From contig JAOALB010000097.1 in the NCBI GenBank assembly GCA_025331125.1, positions 79,532 through 143,531 of the forward strand: a stretch of DNA of 64,000 bases. The letters run 5' to 3'. The DNA comes from Mycogone perniciosa (taxonomy: Eukaryota > Ascomycota > Sordariomycetes > Hypocreales > Hypocreaceae). The notes beneath the pieces are model-generated. The model saw only the letters and a program-made list of their open reading frames with translations, did not search any database and was not told where the DNA came from. The translations under genes and the position numbers were made by a program. Positions 37,961 through 51,334 of this stretch are shown here, piece after piece (the first letter of the stretch is position 1; every line of letters starts with the position of its first letter).

Positions 37961-38541
37961 TGTTAAAATAATAAGGTTATACTGAACCTTATTTATATGC
38001 AGCTTCTAGGAAGCTGTATATAATGCAGTAATAAGGAAACGACTAAGAGTCTAATTGGGTCAATAATAGATAAACAATTAAATTGTAACTAATCTAATAG
38101 CTGAAAAGCTATAGAATATCTAGTGTATATGCGGTTAGATTATAGAAGTGATTGTAAAACAATGCTTTGTCTTCTATAATAGTTCTCCGACTAGATAATA
38201 GGAATATAGCGGCAGAGTTAGGTTTATAGCTCTATTCCTATTTTCCGCAAAATTCATTTATATAGGAAATCGGCCAAATCGACTTATAGCTATATAAACA
38301 GGAAACCATTTTAGTTAGATTTTTCACAATAGCCATTATGGCCATTATATTAAGTTTAGGGTAGGCGGGATAGCTGGTCCTAGCTTAATTGTTATCGTTA
38401 AAGATAACAAAAATTTCCTGACTTACACCGAAGTTCCTCCGGAACTTAGTCCTAGCGTCGGGCCTAATTCCGGGTCTAGCCAGAATAGGAAGGTTACCTA
38501 AATACACTGAAATCCTTACTTTTTAGCCCTCCCTTTTAACA
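37961..38541 (-). repeat. Copia 3' LTR (left copy), 581 bp
   Basis: Starts TGTTAAAATAATAAGG and ends CCCTTTTAACA. Same length as the copy at 43894-44474, differing mainly by transitions. Confidence 0.92.
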
Positions 38542-41500
38542 CTCCCTCTAAAATAAATACTATCCTATATAACTTTAAAGTAAATATAAAATCTAGATAT
38601 AGGAATATAACTAAAACAAAAATAAAAATAAAAAGGATAGCTAATATAGCTGAAAATAATAAAGATAGCTAATAGCTATAAAATAGCTAATAACTATAAG
38701 AAGGGTAAGAACTTTAGGTATATACTTTAAGTAAAATCTTAAGATTAAAGAGACTTATAAAATTCCTTAATTTCAGACCTAGAAAAGGCTTAGTAAGCCT
38801 GTCAGCAACCATTTTACTGGTTTCCAGATAGCTAACTGTAATAACGCTATATTTAACCTATTCCCTGATATAATTAAAACGCAATAGAGTATATTTTATT
38901 CGATTATAAAGGGTAGGGTTATTTAAAGTAAAGATAGCACCTTTATTATCGTTAAATAGAGAGATTGGCTATATAATTGGTTAATTTACCTCTTTATATA
39001 GGCTAATAAGCTACTGAATCTCCCTAATAGCTTTTATAAAAGCTATAAACTCTACTTTTAGTATAAAAAGACAGATAGTTAAGCCCCTTTTTAACTTCCA
39101 GCTAATTAGCCTATTAGCAACTATAATAATATAGCTATAAATTAATTTACTTAATTCTTTATCCCCAGCAAAATCACTATTACAATAACTAATAAATATA
39201 GGACTAGATTTTCTAGTATATTAAATAGCTAGACCCTAGGTACTATTTAAATACTGTAATAGGTTGCGGGCTGCATTTAAGTGCTCTTTATAAAGGCCCT
39301 AAAATTATCTAGCTAGCCACTAAACTAAAAAGCTGGTATTTACTTAAGTATAAATTATTAAGTAGATAATAGTACTAATAATAGCTTAAAAAAGCTTAGT
39401 ATTAGCTTTATCTAGTTTAGTTATAGTTTTATTAACTAAAATAAAGGGCTATAGGGGTAATTAAATAAGCTTAAAGTTTTAAAGGTTAAAAAACTCTATA
39501 GCTTTAGTAATATACTATTTCTAGGAAAGCTAAAGAAAGCCTCTTTTTCTATCCTTAACTATCTAAACCTTTAAAAAGAAAAAGGCAGGACCTTTATCTT
39601 CTATAGCATAAACCTTATTAAAAGCTAGCTTTAGCTAGGCTATAGCTTCTTTATTTAGTTTAATAAAAAGATAGTTATTTATATAAATAATAATAAAAAT
39701 ACTGTTATATAGATTATAGAAAATAGCAGAGTTAGAAATTAAAGGATTATATACTAGTTTATTTCCTAAGGCTAATAGGGCCTGTTACTATTCTTTAAAG
39801 GACTGTTTTAGACTATAAAGAGCTTTCTATAACTGAATAACCTAATCTATATTAGGGTTATAACCTAGCTTTCTAAGAATAGATTTAGTTTTAGAGGAAG
39901 CTTAACTAGTATAGTCTTTAAACCCTTTAGGAAAGTTAAAGAAGATAATTTCTTTAAGTATCCCGTTAAAGAATACACTAATAAAGTCGATTTATTTGAT
40001 TTCCTAGTTATAAATAGTAGCTAAAGCTAATAGGAGCCGCCAGGTAAAAAGAATAGCTATTAAGGTAAACGTTTAGTTAAAATCTATTCCTTCTAGTTAT
40101 TAAAAACCCTTAATAACTAGCCTAGCTTTAAATTTTACTATTTTATTATTCTAGTTTTTCTTAGTCTTTAAAACTAATTAACTAGTAATAGGATTCCTGC
40201 CTTTAAAAATACTATTACGCTTAATAAAGGCAAAGGTATATTGTTCGACTAGCTGGTTAAATTCGCTATAAATCGCTCTTAGCTACTTAATCTTATTAGG
40301 ATTACAAAGTACTTACTTAAGCGTTTATAGGTTTTATACTATAGCGGCTGGAAAGGCTAACTTTCTAACGCTATTATAGAGAAAATAGGATATATCTATA
40401 TCTATAGGATCCTCTATAACTGCAGAGTCTTATATAACTGGTATAGGAATAAAGGGAATAGTAGTAGGTACTCCCTTTAGAATAGGGTTAGGGAGTAAGG
40501 GATTAATATCCTAAAAGCTAGGAATCATTTAATCTATAGAACCTAGCTCTATTTCTCCTTTTAATTCTTTATTATCTTAATTTATAGTAGGCTCTAGGAT
40601 TTAAAGCTTAGGAATCTTATCTTTATACAGTTTTATAGTTAATAATTTAAAGACTATATATTTAGTTAAAATATAGATAAGGTAGGTATTACTACCTAAA
40701 ACTGCTAGTAGTCTTTTAATTTCAGTTTTAGGGATTAATTTATAGCCTTTAGCCCTTTATTCTTATAGAATAAATACCTTATAATAAAAGCCAATAATCC
40801 TATATTTTCGCAGATTAGGTTTATAATCTTTATTAAAGTCTAGGTCTTTATATAATTCTTAATAAAGGGTAAAGTCCCTATTAATAATAGCTGTATAGTT
40901 AACTAATTTAAAAACTATAGTAATAATAAAATTCTAGAAATATAGTAGCAGGTTAACTGCTATAATAATAGCCTATAGCCTATTTAATAAAACTTTAATA
41001 GAGCGTTCTATTAGACTATTCTATTTATAAATGTAAAGGCTGCTATAGGAATATATAATTCTTAAAGAAAAGAATTAAGTCTAAAGTTTTTAATTAATTT
41101 CCTTTCCGCTATTATAGTAAAATTCCTTAAAATACTGGTTATACTGCGTTTTCAGGCTATTTATAAAGCTTTATATAATAGCTAAAAGGGTAGGTCCACT
41201 ATAATCTTTTAAAAGGAATAGCTACCTATATCTTGATTTTCTATCGATAATTAAAAGACTAATAGGGGCTTTATTATAAGGCACTGGCTTTATAGAGAAA
41301 GTATTAGCTTTTAAACGATCTAGAAAGGCTAGTGGATTAGGAATTGGCTTTAAATTAAGCCTCCTAATAGCTTTTCCCTTATTATATACTAGGCAATAGA
41401 ATTTAGCCTCTTTAATAGAATTAAAGTTAAGAATTCTAGTAGTTATTTTAGCAGTCTTCTTTAATAAACTTAAACTAATATAACCTAGTCTCTTATACTA

Positions 41501-43893
41501 TAAAAGGGCTAGATTTAATAGCTTATAGCTAGAATTCCTATTAATAATAGTATCTCTCTCTAGTTCAGATAGCTTAACAACTTCTAGATCTTCAGTAATA
41601 AAGGATTCCCTAGGCATACAGGGCCTTTCCTCTATAAAGGTATCCTCTATAGGCTTATTCCCCCCTATTTCCTTAAGCAATAAGGGCATATAAGGCCCCT
41701 CTTCCTCTACTTAGCCTGGGGTTTTAAAGAGTTTAAAGAGATCCTTTCCCTTAAAATTATTTTTCTTTATAAATATAAGACTAGATTTAGTTAATTGTTT
41801 TTTTAAAGCTATTGCTTCTGGAATAGCAATATATTCTTAAGCCTTTTCCTTACTAATAGCAGGAATTTAAACCTATATAGAGCTATAAACTCTATAGCTA
41901 TTTATATAGCTGTATAGTATAGTATATCCTTTAATTTTAAGGAAAAAACTATATTTTAAGGGATTTAACAGCCCTATTAGCTGTATAGTTTTTATAAAAA
42001 TAGTATTATACTATATATATCCTCTAGCTTAATAATGCCTTAAACCATTTATAAGGTTTATATTTAGCTATAGGCAATAAAAGGTATTTAGCAATTTTAT
42101 CTTTTTATAGTTATTATCTTTATTAAAGATAGTAAAAGTGGCTGTATTTATTCCTTTAAGGGTAATAGGGCCCCTGCCAGTATAGATAACACTTAAGTCC
42201 CTATTATTAGGTCTATAGTCTATAAACTATTTCCTAAAATTAACTATATAAACTGTAGATTTAGTATTATATAATAGACTATCTTAAATAGAGAGTTTAA
42301 AGGGTTTAGGTTTTTTAAAAGATTTAAAAGGCTTAAAAGGATTAAAAGACTTTTTTCCTTTTTTAGCGTTTAAGGCATATAAAAGATCTCAATTACTATT
42401 TAAACTGCTAATAGATTTAATAAAAGACTCTTTTAATAGCTTTTCTAAGCTATACTCCCTAGTAGCTAGATAGTATATACTAGTAAAAGCAGTATCCTTT
42501 ATAGTTTACTTCTAGTTTTATTAATTCTTTTAATTTCCTTTCCTTTTATTGGAAATAAAAGCTGGCTTTTAATTAAAGGACTTAAAAGGGCCTAAGGCTT
42601 TATTAACTTTATATACAGTAAAAGATAGATTCCTAGTCTCTTTTAATATATCTGCTATAAGGAACTGAATATTAAAACCTTTAGTAAATTACTTAATAGC
42701 TCTACTAGATCTAATAGTTCCTTTAATTCTTTTAGCTTATTAAAGATAAATCTTTTTTAAGGAATTTAAATATTAATTTACTTAATCTAGTATATTAATA
42801 TTAACCTTTAAAATAGCTAGCTTAGCTAATAAGCCGTTAAAAGTAGTATTAAATTCAGCTAAAGATCCTTTGTGATTACTATAATTTAATAAGTGAAATT
42901 CCCTATAAAGGGAATCTCTTTACAGAGTATTAAAGTAACTATATTATCTCTTTAATGCTAAAAATACTTCTTTTAGGCTTTGAATTTAAGTAATAGATAT
43001 AGCAGGAATAGCTATTAAACTATCCTTAATTAATATAAGTAATAGGGCCTATTCTAAATCAGATAAAGAATCAGTAACTATAGGATTTTCTATAAAAGTA
43101 TAGTAATCTATAGCCTTTAATATAATACTTAAAGACTGTTTCTATTAATTAAAGTTATTAAAGCCTATTAGCTTATAGCTTTCTAAAAAGCTATAGACCT
43201 TTTTTAATGCCTTTTTAATAAAACTATTATTTAAAGTAGAAATAGTATTTTAGGGTTAAGGAATAGATAAAAATAGAACCTAGATTAATATAGGAATAGG
43301 AGTAAAAGCTTATATCAGCACTAAAATAAAGGCTATAGGATTAACTTATATTAGACTAGTAGTCTGTTATTAAAGCCTTAATATAGCAGCAGCTAGGCTA
43401 GTTAAAGTATTAAATAACTAAGTTATAGTGTTATTTTAACCCTTTAACTATACTTTAACTGTCTTAGTAAAAGCCCTTTATGCTTAAAGCTTTTATTTTA
43501 TATTCTGCACCTAAATAAATAAATCCCTTTAATGCTAAGGAGAGCTATTATCTTTAATTAAGGAAATAGGGCTATTAAAAGCCCTAATAGGTCGACTTAT
43601 ACTGCTATTAAACCTATATCCTATTAAAATAGGGAATATACTTTATAGTATATATAAATCACTAAAAATAATAAAAATAATAGCAGTACTACTATAACTG
43701 CAATAGTATTTACAATAAAAGCCTAGGAATAGCTTCTAATAGCTACAATCCTAAAAATAATACTTATATAAGCACTAAGATAAACACTATAAAAACCCGC
43801 TATAAATGCTATAGTAGCACTAAAGGAAGTACTGTAACCACTAGAAAAATCTACTAATAGAGACCCGAGGAAAACTCTCCTAGGCTTATAACC

Positions 43894-44474
43894 TATTAAA
43901 ATAATAAGGTTATACTAAACCTTATTTATATGCAGCTTCCTAGAAGCTGGATACAATACAGTAATAAGGAAACGACTAAAAGTCTAATTAAGTCAATAAT
44001 AAATAAACAATTAAATTGTAACTAATCTAATAGCTGAAAAGCTATAAAATATTTAGTATATATGCGGCTGGATTATAGAAGTGATTATAAAATAATGCTT
44101 TGTTTTCTATAATAGTCCTCCGACTAGATAGTAGGAATATAGCGGCAGAGTTGGGTTTATAGCTCTATTCCTATTTTCCGCAAAATTTATTTATATAGGA
44201 AATCGGCTAAATCGACTTATAGCTATATAAACAGGAAACCATTTTAGTCAGATTTTTTATGATAGCCATTGTGGCTATTGTATTGAGTCTAGGGTAGGCG
44301 GGATAGCTGGTCCTAGTTTAATTGTTATCGTTAAAGATAACAGAAATTTCCTGACTTACACTGAAGTTCCTCTGGACCTCGGTCCTAGCGTCGGGCCTAA
44401 TTCCGGGTCTAGCCAGAATAGGAAGGTTACCCAAATACACTAAAATCCTTACTTTTTAGCCCTCCTTTTTAACA
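43894..44474 (-). repeat. Copia 5' LTR (right copy), 581 bp
   Basis: Starts TATTAAAATAATAAGG (TG changed to TA, a RIP-type change) and ends CTTTTTAACA, then TTTAT. Confidence 0.92.
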
Positions 44475-45043
44475 TTTATAAATGCCTTTAAAGGCTTCCT
44501 TTCTTTAAAGACCTTTATAGACTTTAAGAAGTTAAATAAAAATTCCTTTACTGCTTAATTAATAATTATTTAATTAATTGATATATTTACTTAAAAGGAT
44601 AATAAATAGCAGTTAATAAAGCTTTACTTTTAAAGTAAAATAAAATCCCCCCCTCCTTTATCAATTAATAGCTAAAAATAAATTATATAGGCTATAATTA
44701 CTGCTAAAAATAGTATTATAAATAAAAACCCTTTACTTTAAAGAAAGAAAATAAAATTAACCTTTTAAAATAATAGTAGGCTAGCCTTTATTATAAAATA
44801 ATAAAAAGAAATAATTAATAATAATAAAGAAAATTAATAATAGAATTTTCTTTTAAGTATTCTAAAACTATAATTAAAAAAAGATTACTGTTATTAAAGT
44901 TAAGTAAAAGGTTATTAAAATCGGAAGCCTTAAAAATAAAGATATTACCTACTTTTAAAAAGTAAAGTTAAGCTTTACTTTTTAAATAAAAGATAAAAAT
45001 ATTAAAAAACAAAGTCTTAGCCTTTAAGCTAATTATTAAAGCT

Positions 45044-45215
45044 TATTATAGCACTGCCTATAACGCAATATTAATGCCTTGTTATATAAACTCCAGTTAT
45101 ATAACCAGGCCCTAATATATTCCTAGCTATAGCTTTCTATAAAGCCTTAAGGCTTCTTTACTCTCTACAGTATAATAATAATATTTGCCTTAACCTGCCT
45201 TCCTATACTATAATA
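45044..45215 (+). repeat. Gypsy 5' LTR, about 172 bp
   Basis: Begins TATTATAGCACTGCC; colinear with 51163-51334. The exact 3' end is uncertain by one or two bases. Confidence 0.82.
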
Positions 45216-48200
45216 GTTTATACTGTCCTTTAATTTAGCTGCGCTATTATAAAGTATATACTTAATTAATTATAAACTTCTTTAAATTCCCCTTTTATTC
45301 CTAAACCTATAATAATGCCTTTATAGCCTAGCCTTTACCCTTTAAATCTTATACTTATAAAGAACTAATTATAAGTAAAATAAATATAAATCCCTTAAAC
45401 CTTGCCTTATAACCTAACTTAGCTTAATAGACTATAGTCTTTACTATAAAGTTAATGCTTTTCCCTTTTCTCTTTAAAATCTTATAAAAATCTAATATTA
45501 CTAGCAATTATATATATTTAATAAATGCAATTATGAAAGATAATAACCTTTATTACTACTTTTATCTCTTTAATTATATAATAAATAAAGGCTTAATTTA
45601 ATAGGAAAAATAAAATTAAACTTTTAAATAGGAAATGTTAAAATAAATAGTTAAAAATTAAAACCTTAAAGTATAAATTAAAGTTTAAGTTAAAGCTTTA
45701 AATATAGCTTTACTATTAAACTTTAAAAATAATAATTTATTTAACTGCTATTAAATTAAAGACTTTAAATAATTTAATAATAATTAAAAAAGTATTATTA
45801 AACGCTAATAAAAATATATTAATTAATTCTTTTAAATTAATATTACCTTTATAAAAAATTAATTAATCTTTTTAATTAATCTTAAAAAGATTTTATATAT
45901 TATATGCCTTTTAAAGGGAGATATATATTAACTGCAATAAAAAAGCTTTAATATTATTATTTAAAATTTTAATAACCCTACTAAATAGTATTAAGAAATT
46001 AATATAATACTTTTTATTAATTTTAATAAATAATATAAAATAATTAACTTATTTTAAAAGGTATTATAATCTTTTAATAACCTATATATATAAAATAAGC
46101 CTTTTTCAAACTTTATAATAAAATTATTTATACTAGGCAGTAAATATAGTAAAACTGTTAAGTAGATAATAAAGGCTTTAAAGATAAAAATCTTTTAAAA
46201 GTTTACTAATACTATAAAGACTTAAATAATTAAGTTAAATAAATTTAACTTTACTGAATAATATTAACTCTATTAAATTATTTATAATAAACTTTAAAAA
46301 GGCGCCTACTATAATGCCTTTTATACTATTTAAATAGGCTAGTGTTAATAAAGCTATTAATGATAACAGTAATATTATTAACACTAGCAAAATAACTAAA
46401 TAAATAACTAAATAAATAACTAAATAAATAACTAAGCTGCCACTTTTATATTAACTAATAACCTAATACAGCTAAATACTATATATACTATATTACCTTG
46501 CCTTTAAATTATTTTTAAAGAATATATTATTAAAAGCCTATACTTTTATTATAAAAAAGCAGGTTATAGCTTTAATAAATATGATAAAAGAAAGTAGGCT
46601 AATATATATTAAAGAAATCTATATTAAGTATACAATTAAGATTATTAAATTTAGCTATACTAGCTATATTTTAACCTAATAGTACTTTAAAGCTAGTAGT
46701 AGAATAGTTTAATAAAGTATTATAATTAAACCCTAATAGTATATTAATATTATTTATAATACTTAATTAATTTATAAATCTAGGCTTTAAATAATATACC
46801 TTTTTTAAATATTAATAAAAACAATAATAATAATATTACTTTATTAACTTTTAATTTACTTTAATTTAGCTAGCTATACCTATTAAAAACCTAAACTTAA
46901 TATATAAATTAAAAGAAAAATTAACCTTTATTACAATTTATAAATAAAGGTTAACTGTAAATAATATTATTATCCTAAAATAAATCTACTGCTGCCTTTT
47001 CAATTAAAAGCCTTTTAAACCTAAATTAATAAACAGTAAATCCCTTTTAATATAAACTATATTATCTTTTATATATAATATTTATATTAATATAAAAGCT
47101 TCAATAAATAGCAGCTATATACTGTAAGCTTTTATTAGCTGCGCCTTTTTTAAGCGATTTAATATTATTATTTAATAACTATTATTTATTACAAACCCTT
47201 TTTTTATAAATAAAAATATAGCTAATAAAATTTTAACCTTTTTTATTATATATACTATAACTAGCCCCTATAAAGAACTTTACTTTTTCTTTATGATAAA
47301 TATCTTTAATAATGTATTTATTATCTTTAGCCTTTTATAGCTAAAAAAGTTTAACTTTAATATTAATTAAAAAGAATTAACTATTATTTTTAAATCCAAT
47401 TACTATTATAATTATTACCTTTTAAAAAATATAGCTAGCTTTATATAAATCTTAATAGCAGTTAAAATAAAGAATAACTTTATTAAAGTTAATATAAAGA
47501 ATATATATTACTGGCAATTAATAGTTAAAGATACTTTAAATAAAGTAAAGCTTAATTTAATTAAATAAAAAATTATATTATACCAGTAACTATTAATTAA
47601 AAAAATTTAAAAAAAAGAAAACTATAATTTAATTAAAGCGGGAGCTTATAAACTATATATTTTATAAACTTTAATATTAACCTAAAATTACTATATAACC
47701 TGCAAATATAATAGAATTAATAAAAAAAATATATAAGTATAGATAATTTTAAATTAAGTACGCGTAAAGCTACTGCCTGCCTTTATAATTACAGTTAATA
47801 ATAAAAAGGAAAACCTTTATTAAAGCTACTATTATTACCTTTTAATATACTGCTTCTATAAAACTAAACTAAATTTTAAAATTAAAAAGTATATTTAAAT
47901 ATAGTAGATATATAGATAATAGCAGCTATAAACTTTATTACCTTTTATTATTTATTATATATCTGCGTAATAAAAGTAACCTAAAAAGACATTAATTAAG
48001 CTATTAAAATTAAAAAACTAGCATTTATTAGCCTACTAAAGCTTTTAAATAAGTTTTTTTAATAAATACTTAGAGGATAAAGAGACTATATTAAAGGTTA
48101 AATAATATTACTATTAAAAATTAATATTTATTACTATTAATTTAAAAAACTTTTAATACTTTAAGCTATATAAAGGTATATATAAAACTTAATATTATTA

Positions 48201-51162
48201 CTGCGTTTAATAGCCTTTATATCGCTAATAGAGATATATAGAAAATAGTATTTATTATAAGGTTTAGCCTCTTTAAAGTATTAATTATACTTTTTAGCCT
48301 CTATAATATACCAGCTATATTTTAAAATTATATTAACTATACTTTTTATAACCTTTTTAACTGCATTTATATAATATACTTTAATAATATCTTTATATAC
48401 TCTTTAAGCTAAAAGGAATATTAAAAATATATTTATAAAGTAATAGCCTGCCTTTAAGATATTAGCCTTTAAATCGATATTATTAAATATAAGTTTAAAA
48501 TAATAAAAATAAAATACTTTAACTTAATTATTACTTTAAAGGGATTAGAGATAAATTTTAAAAAGGTTAAAGCTATATTAAACTAGTAATTATTTAAAAG
48601 AGTAAAAGACTTATAAAAGTTCTTTAATTTTATAAACTTTTATTGCTATTTTATTTAAAATACTTTAAAATAGCTATATTATTAAATAAACTTTTAAAAA
48701 AAGATTAACTATATATTTAAAGAGATAAATAGTAAAAAGCCTTTAATTTAATTAAATATACTTTTAAATTAGCTTTGATTTTAGCCCTCTTTAACTATAA
48801 TAAGCAAATAGTCTTTAAAATAAACACCTTTAATTAAATATTAAATAGTATTTTATTATAGTATACTAAAAAAAGTATTTTATACTTTATTATATTTATT
48901 TCTATAAAGTATAATACTTAAAAATATAAATATAAAATCTATAATAAAAAACTCTTAGCTATTATTAAAGTAATAAAAGAATAGCACTTAAAATTATAAA
49001 GTTTATAAAAATTTAATATTATTATAGACTATAAATACTTTAAATACTTTACTTTAATTAAAGCTTTAAAGTAATAATAAATCTAATAGTTTAAATTCCT
49101 TTTTAGCTTTAATTTCTATATTATCTGTTAACCTGGCCTTAAGGCTATAAAGCTTAATACTTTAAATAAAAAAGTAAAAGATAGGCCTGTAAAATTAAAT
49201 CCCTTTAATAACCGAATTAAAAACAGCTAATATACTATCCTCCTATAAAGTTCTTTTAGCTTCAAAGCTTAAATAATATTTTAAAAAGAAATCTTATTAA
49301 ATATAAAAATATTTATAAAGGCTGCCTTTATAGCTATAATAATACCTGCAGAAAATAAATTAATTAATAATTTAATTATAGTAGTATATAAATAAAATAT
49401 TATAGTAAAAGAGATAATAACTGCGCTTTAAGACCTTAATATCCGCTAATAGCTAAAGTAACTTTATAAAAAACTTTAAATCGCAATAAATAACTATTAA
49501 GTAATAAATAATAAAATTTACTATTAAAAGCAGCTCTTTATTCCCTTTAACAATAAGCTTTATATATAAATCCTATTTAGAAACTACTTTAGCAGCCTAG
49601 CTAAATATTTAATAGGTTTAAAACCTTAAACTTTCTTAGCTAAATATACTAATAGCTATAAATCTTAAAAGATATTAAAGTATTTATATAAGCCTATAAA
49701 CTATATATTAAAATAAAGGCTTTATAATCTTTACTATAAAGTTTCCTTTAATTATTATTAATCCTATACTATATATAGTTAAATATCTCTATTAACTATA
49801 TTATACTACTACCTAAATTTTACTATTATAATACTATTTATAAGCATTTATTAATAATAGTCTAATACTTTATTAAAATATATTATTTTATATTTATTAC
49901 GTTACTATTAGTAGAAAAGCTAATTAATATATTTATTAGTAGGATTTACTGCCTTTATAATATACCTAATAATTCTATATTAAACTGCAGTATATAACTT
50001 ATATTAAAATTCTAAAAATAAGTTTTAACGCAATTAAGAGTTATATTAAAACAGTTATTAGCCTTTTACTTTAAAACTAATAGCTAAATTAAAAGAATTA
50101 ATATAAATATAAAATAATACCTATTAGCTATTATTAACATTTACTAAAATAATTAAATTTACTAGCTTTTATTAACTAAATTTACTATAAATAATATAAT
50201 ATTCAAAACTATTAATATATTGCTATTTTTTATTAACTATAATTTTAACCTTTACGTAAAGATAAAGCCTTTACAGCCCTGCCCGCTAAACCTTTCTGCA
50301 GTAAAGAAAAAAAAGTTTTTCTGCGCTAATATTATTACCAATTAATTTAAATATATTATTATATAAACTAAAAGCCTTTACTAAAGCTTTAAAAAAAAGA
50401 TATAAAGAAAACGTAAATATATAAAAAAAGGCATTACTAGTTTATACTATTAAATAAAAAATCTATATTAATATATAAAATATAAAAATTAATTAACTAA
50501 TAAAAAGGCTAAATAATAAATAAATAAAACTTTATATAATAATAAAGGTATACCTATAAGCCTATACTATTAATTTATTAAAAAATATAAAAGTCTTTTT
50601 AATTTTATATAACTTTCTCTTATAACCTAAAACAGTTACTTTATTATACTTTAAGCAAAAAATAATAAATAAAGCTAAGTTAAAGAATATTTAAAGCAAG
50701 GTATTAAAAAGGGAAAATAGTATAGATAAAGTATAAAAAGAATAAGAGTTTAAAGCGCTCTTAAATTATTATAATAATAATAGTTTCTACTATTTTATTA
50801 AATAAAGATATTATACTGCTATATAGTAACTAGCTAAAACCTATAAAGTTAAAAAGGGTAATATAAAACTTTTATATAAAAAACCTAAAAAAGCTAAACC
50901 TACTGCAATAAATATTAAAAGGAATTATAAAAAAAGAAAAAAAAAGAAATAACTAAAAGAAAACTAATATTTATAAAGCATTAATTAAAAACTATATTAT
51001 ATTAAAGCCTATAACTAAACTATATATTACTAACACTAAAAACTATATAACTTGCTTTATTAACCTTTACATTCAAAGTATTAAACTAAATTACCTAGAA
51101 TTTTAATTTATATAAACAATATAGCTATTCGCGGCTAAATAGTAAAATGAGAGGGGGGGTAC

Positions 51163-51334
51163 TGTTATAGCACTAACTATAATGCGATATTAACGCCCTG
51201 TTATATAAACTCCAGTTACGTGACCAGGCCCTAACGCGTTCCTAGCTATAGCTTTCCGTAAAGCCTTAGGGCTTCCTTGCTCTCTATAATATAACAATAA
51301 TATTTGCCTTAACCTGCCTTCCTATACTATTATA
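51163..51334 (+). repeat. Gypsy 3' LTR, about 172 bp
   Basis: Begins TGTTATAGCACTAAC directly after the polypurine tract. It keeps more CpG sites (ACGTGACC, AACGCG) than the left copy. Confidence 0.82.

Larger units (their letters stand above)
37961..44474 (-). mobile_element. Copia (Ty1)-type LTR retrotransposon, RIPed, nested in LINE copy 2
   Basis: Two 581-bp LTRs (37961-38541 and 43894-44474) bounded by TGTTAAAA...TTTTAACA and a 5-bp TTTAT duplication (37956-37960, 44475-44479). The minus strand carries the coding order. Beside the right LTR the minus strand reads GGTTATAAGCCTAGGAGAG, a RIPed form of a half-tRNA initiator-Met primer site as known for Copia; beside the left LTR it reads AGAGGGAG, a polypurine tract. 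Decayed products on the minus strand are RT with LYSLKQS and YINN (for YVDD) near 39674-39850, and RNase H with NDNKGAIFTLNNP and LETSKMVAD at about 38795-38975. It is less A+T-rich than the LINE. The longest residual ORF is 63 codons (41498-41689). Confidence 0.92.
45044..51334 (+). mobile_element. Gypsy (Ty3)-type LTR retrotransposon, RIPed, nested in LINE copy 2
   Basis: Two LTRs of about 172 bp (45044-45215 and 51163-51334) start TATTATAGCAC/TGTTATAGCAC and share the segment CCTTCCTATACTAT at the same offset. A polypurine tract GAGAGGGGGGG sits just before the right LTR, so the element is in plus orientation. Flanks are AAGCT and CAGCT, an almost perfect 5-bp duplication. A decayed Gypsy RT is readable at about 48300-48590: NIPAIF, NYINYTF, YFNNIFIYS (for YLDDILIYS) and INFKKVKAI. 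Primer site not clear. No intact ORF. Confidence 0.88.

Noticed and set aside
46394..46436. AAATAACTAAAT tandem run as a possible CRISPR-like or satellite array
   Set aside because: It is a short simple repeat inside the RIPed Gypsy element with no spacers, in a eukaryotic context.
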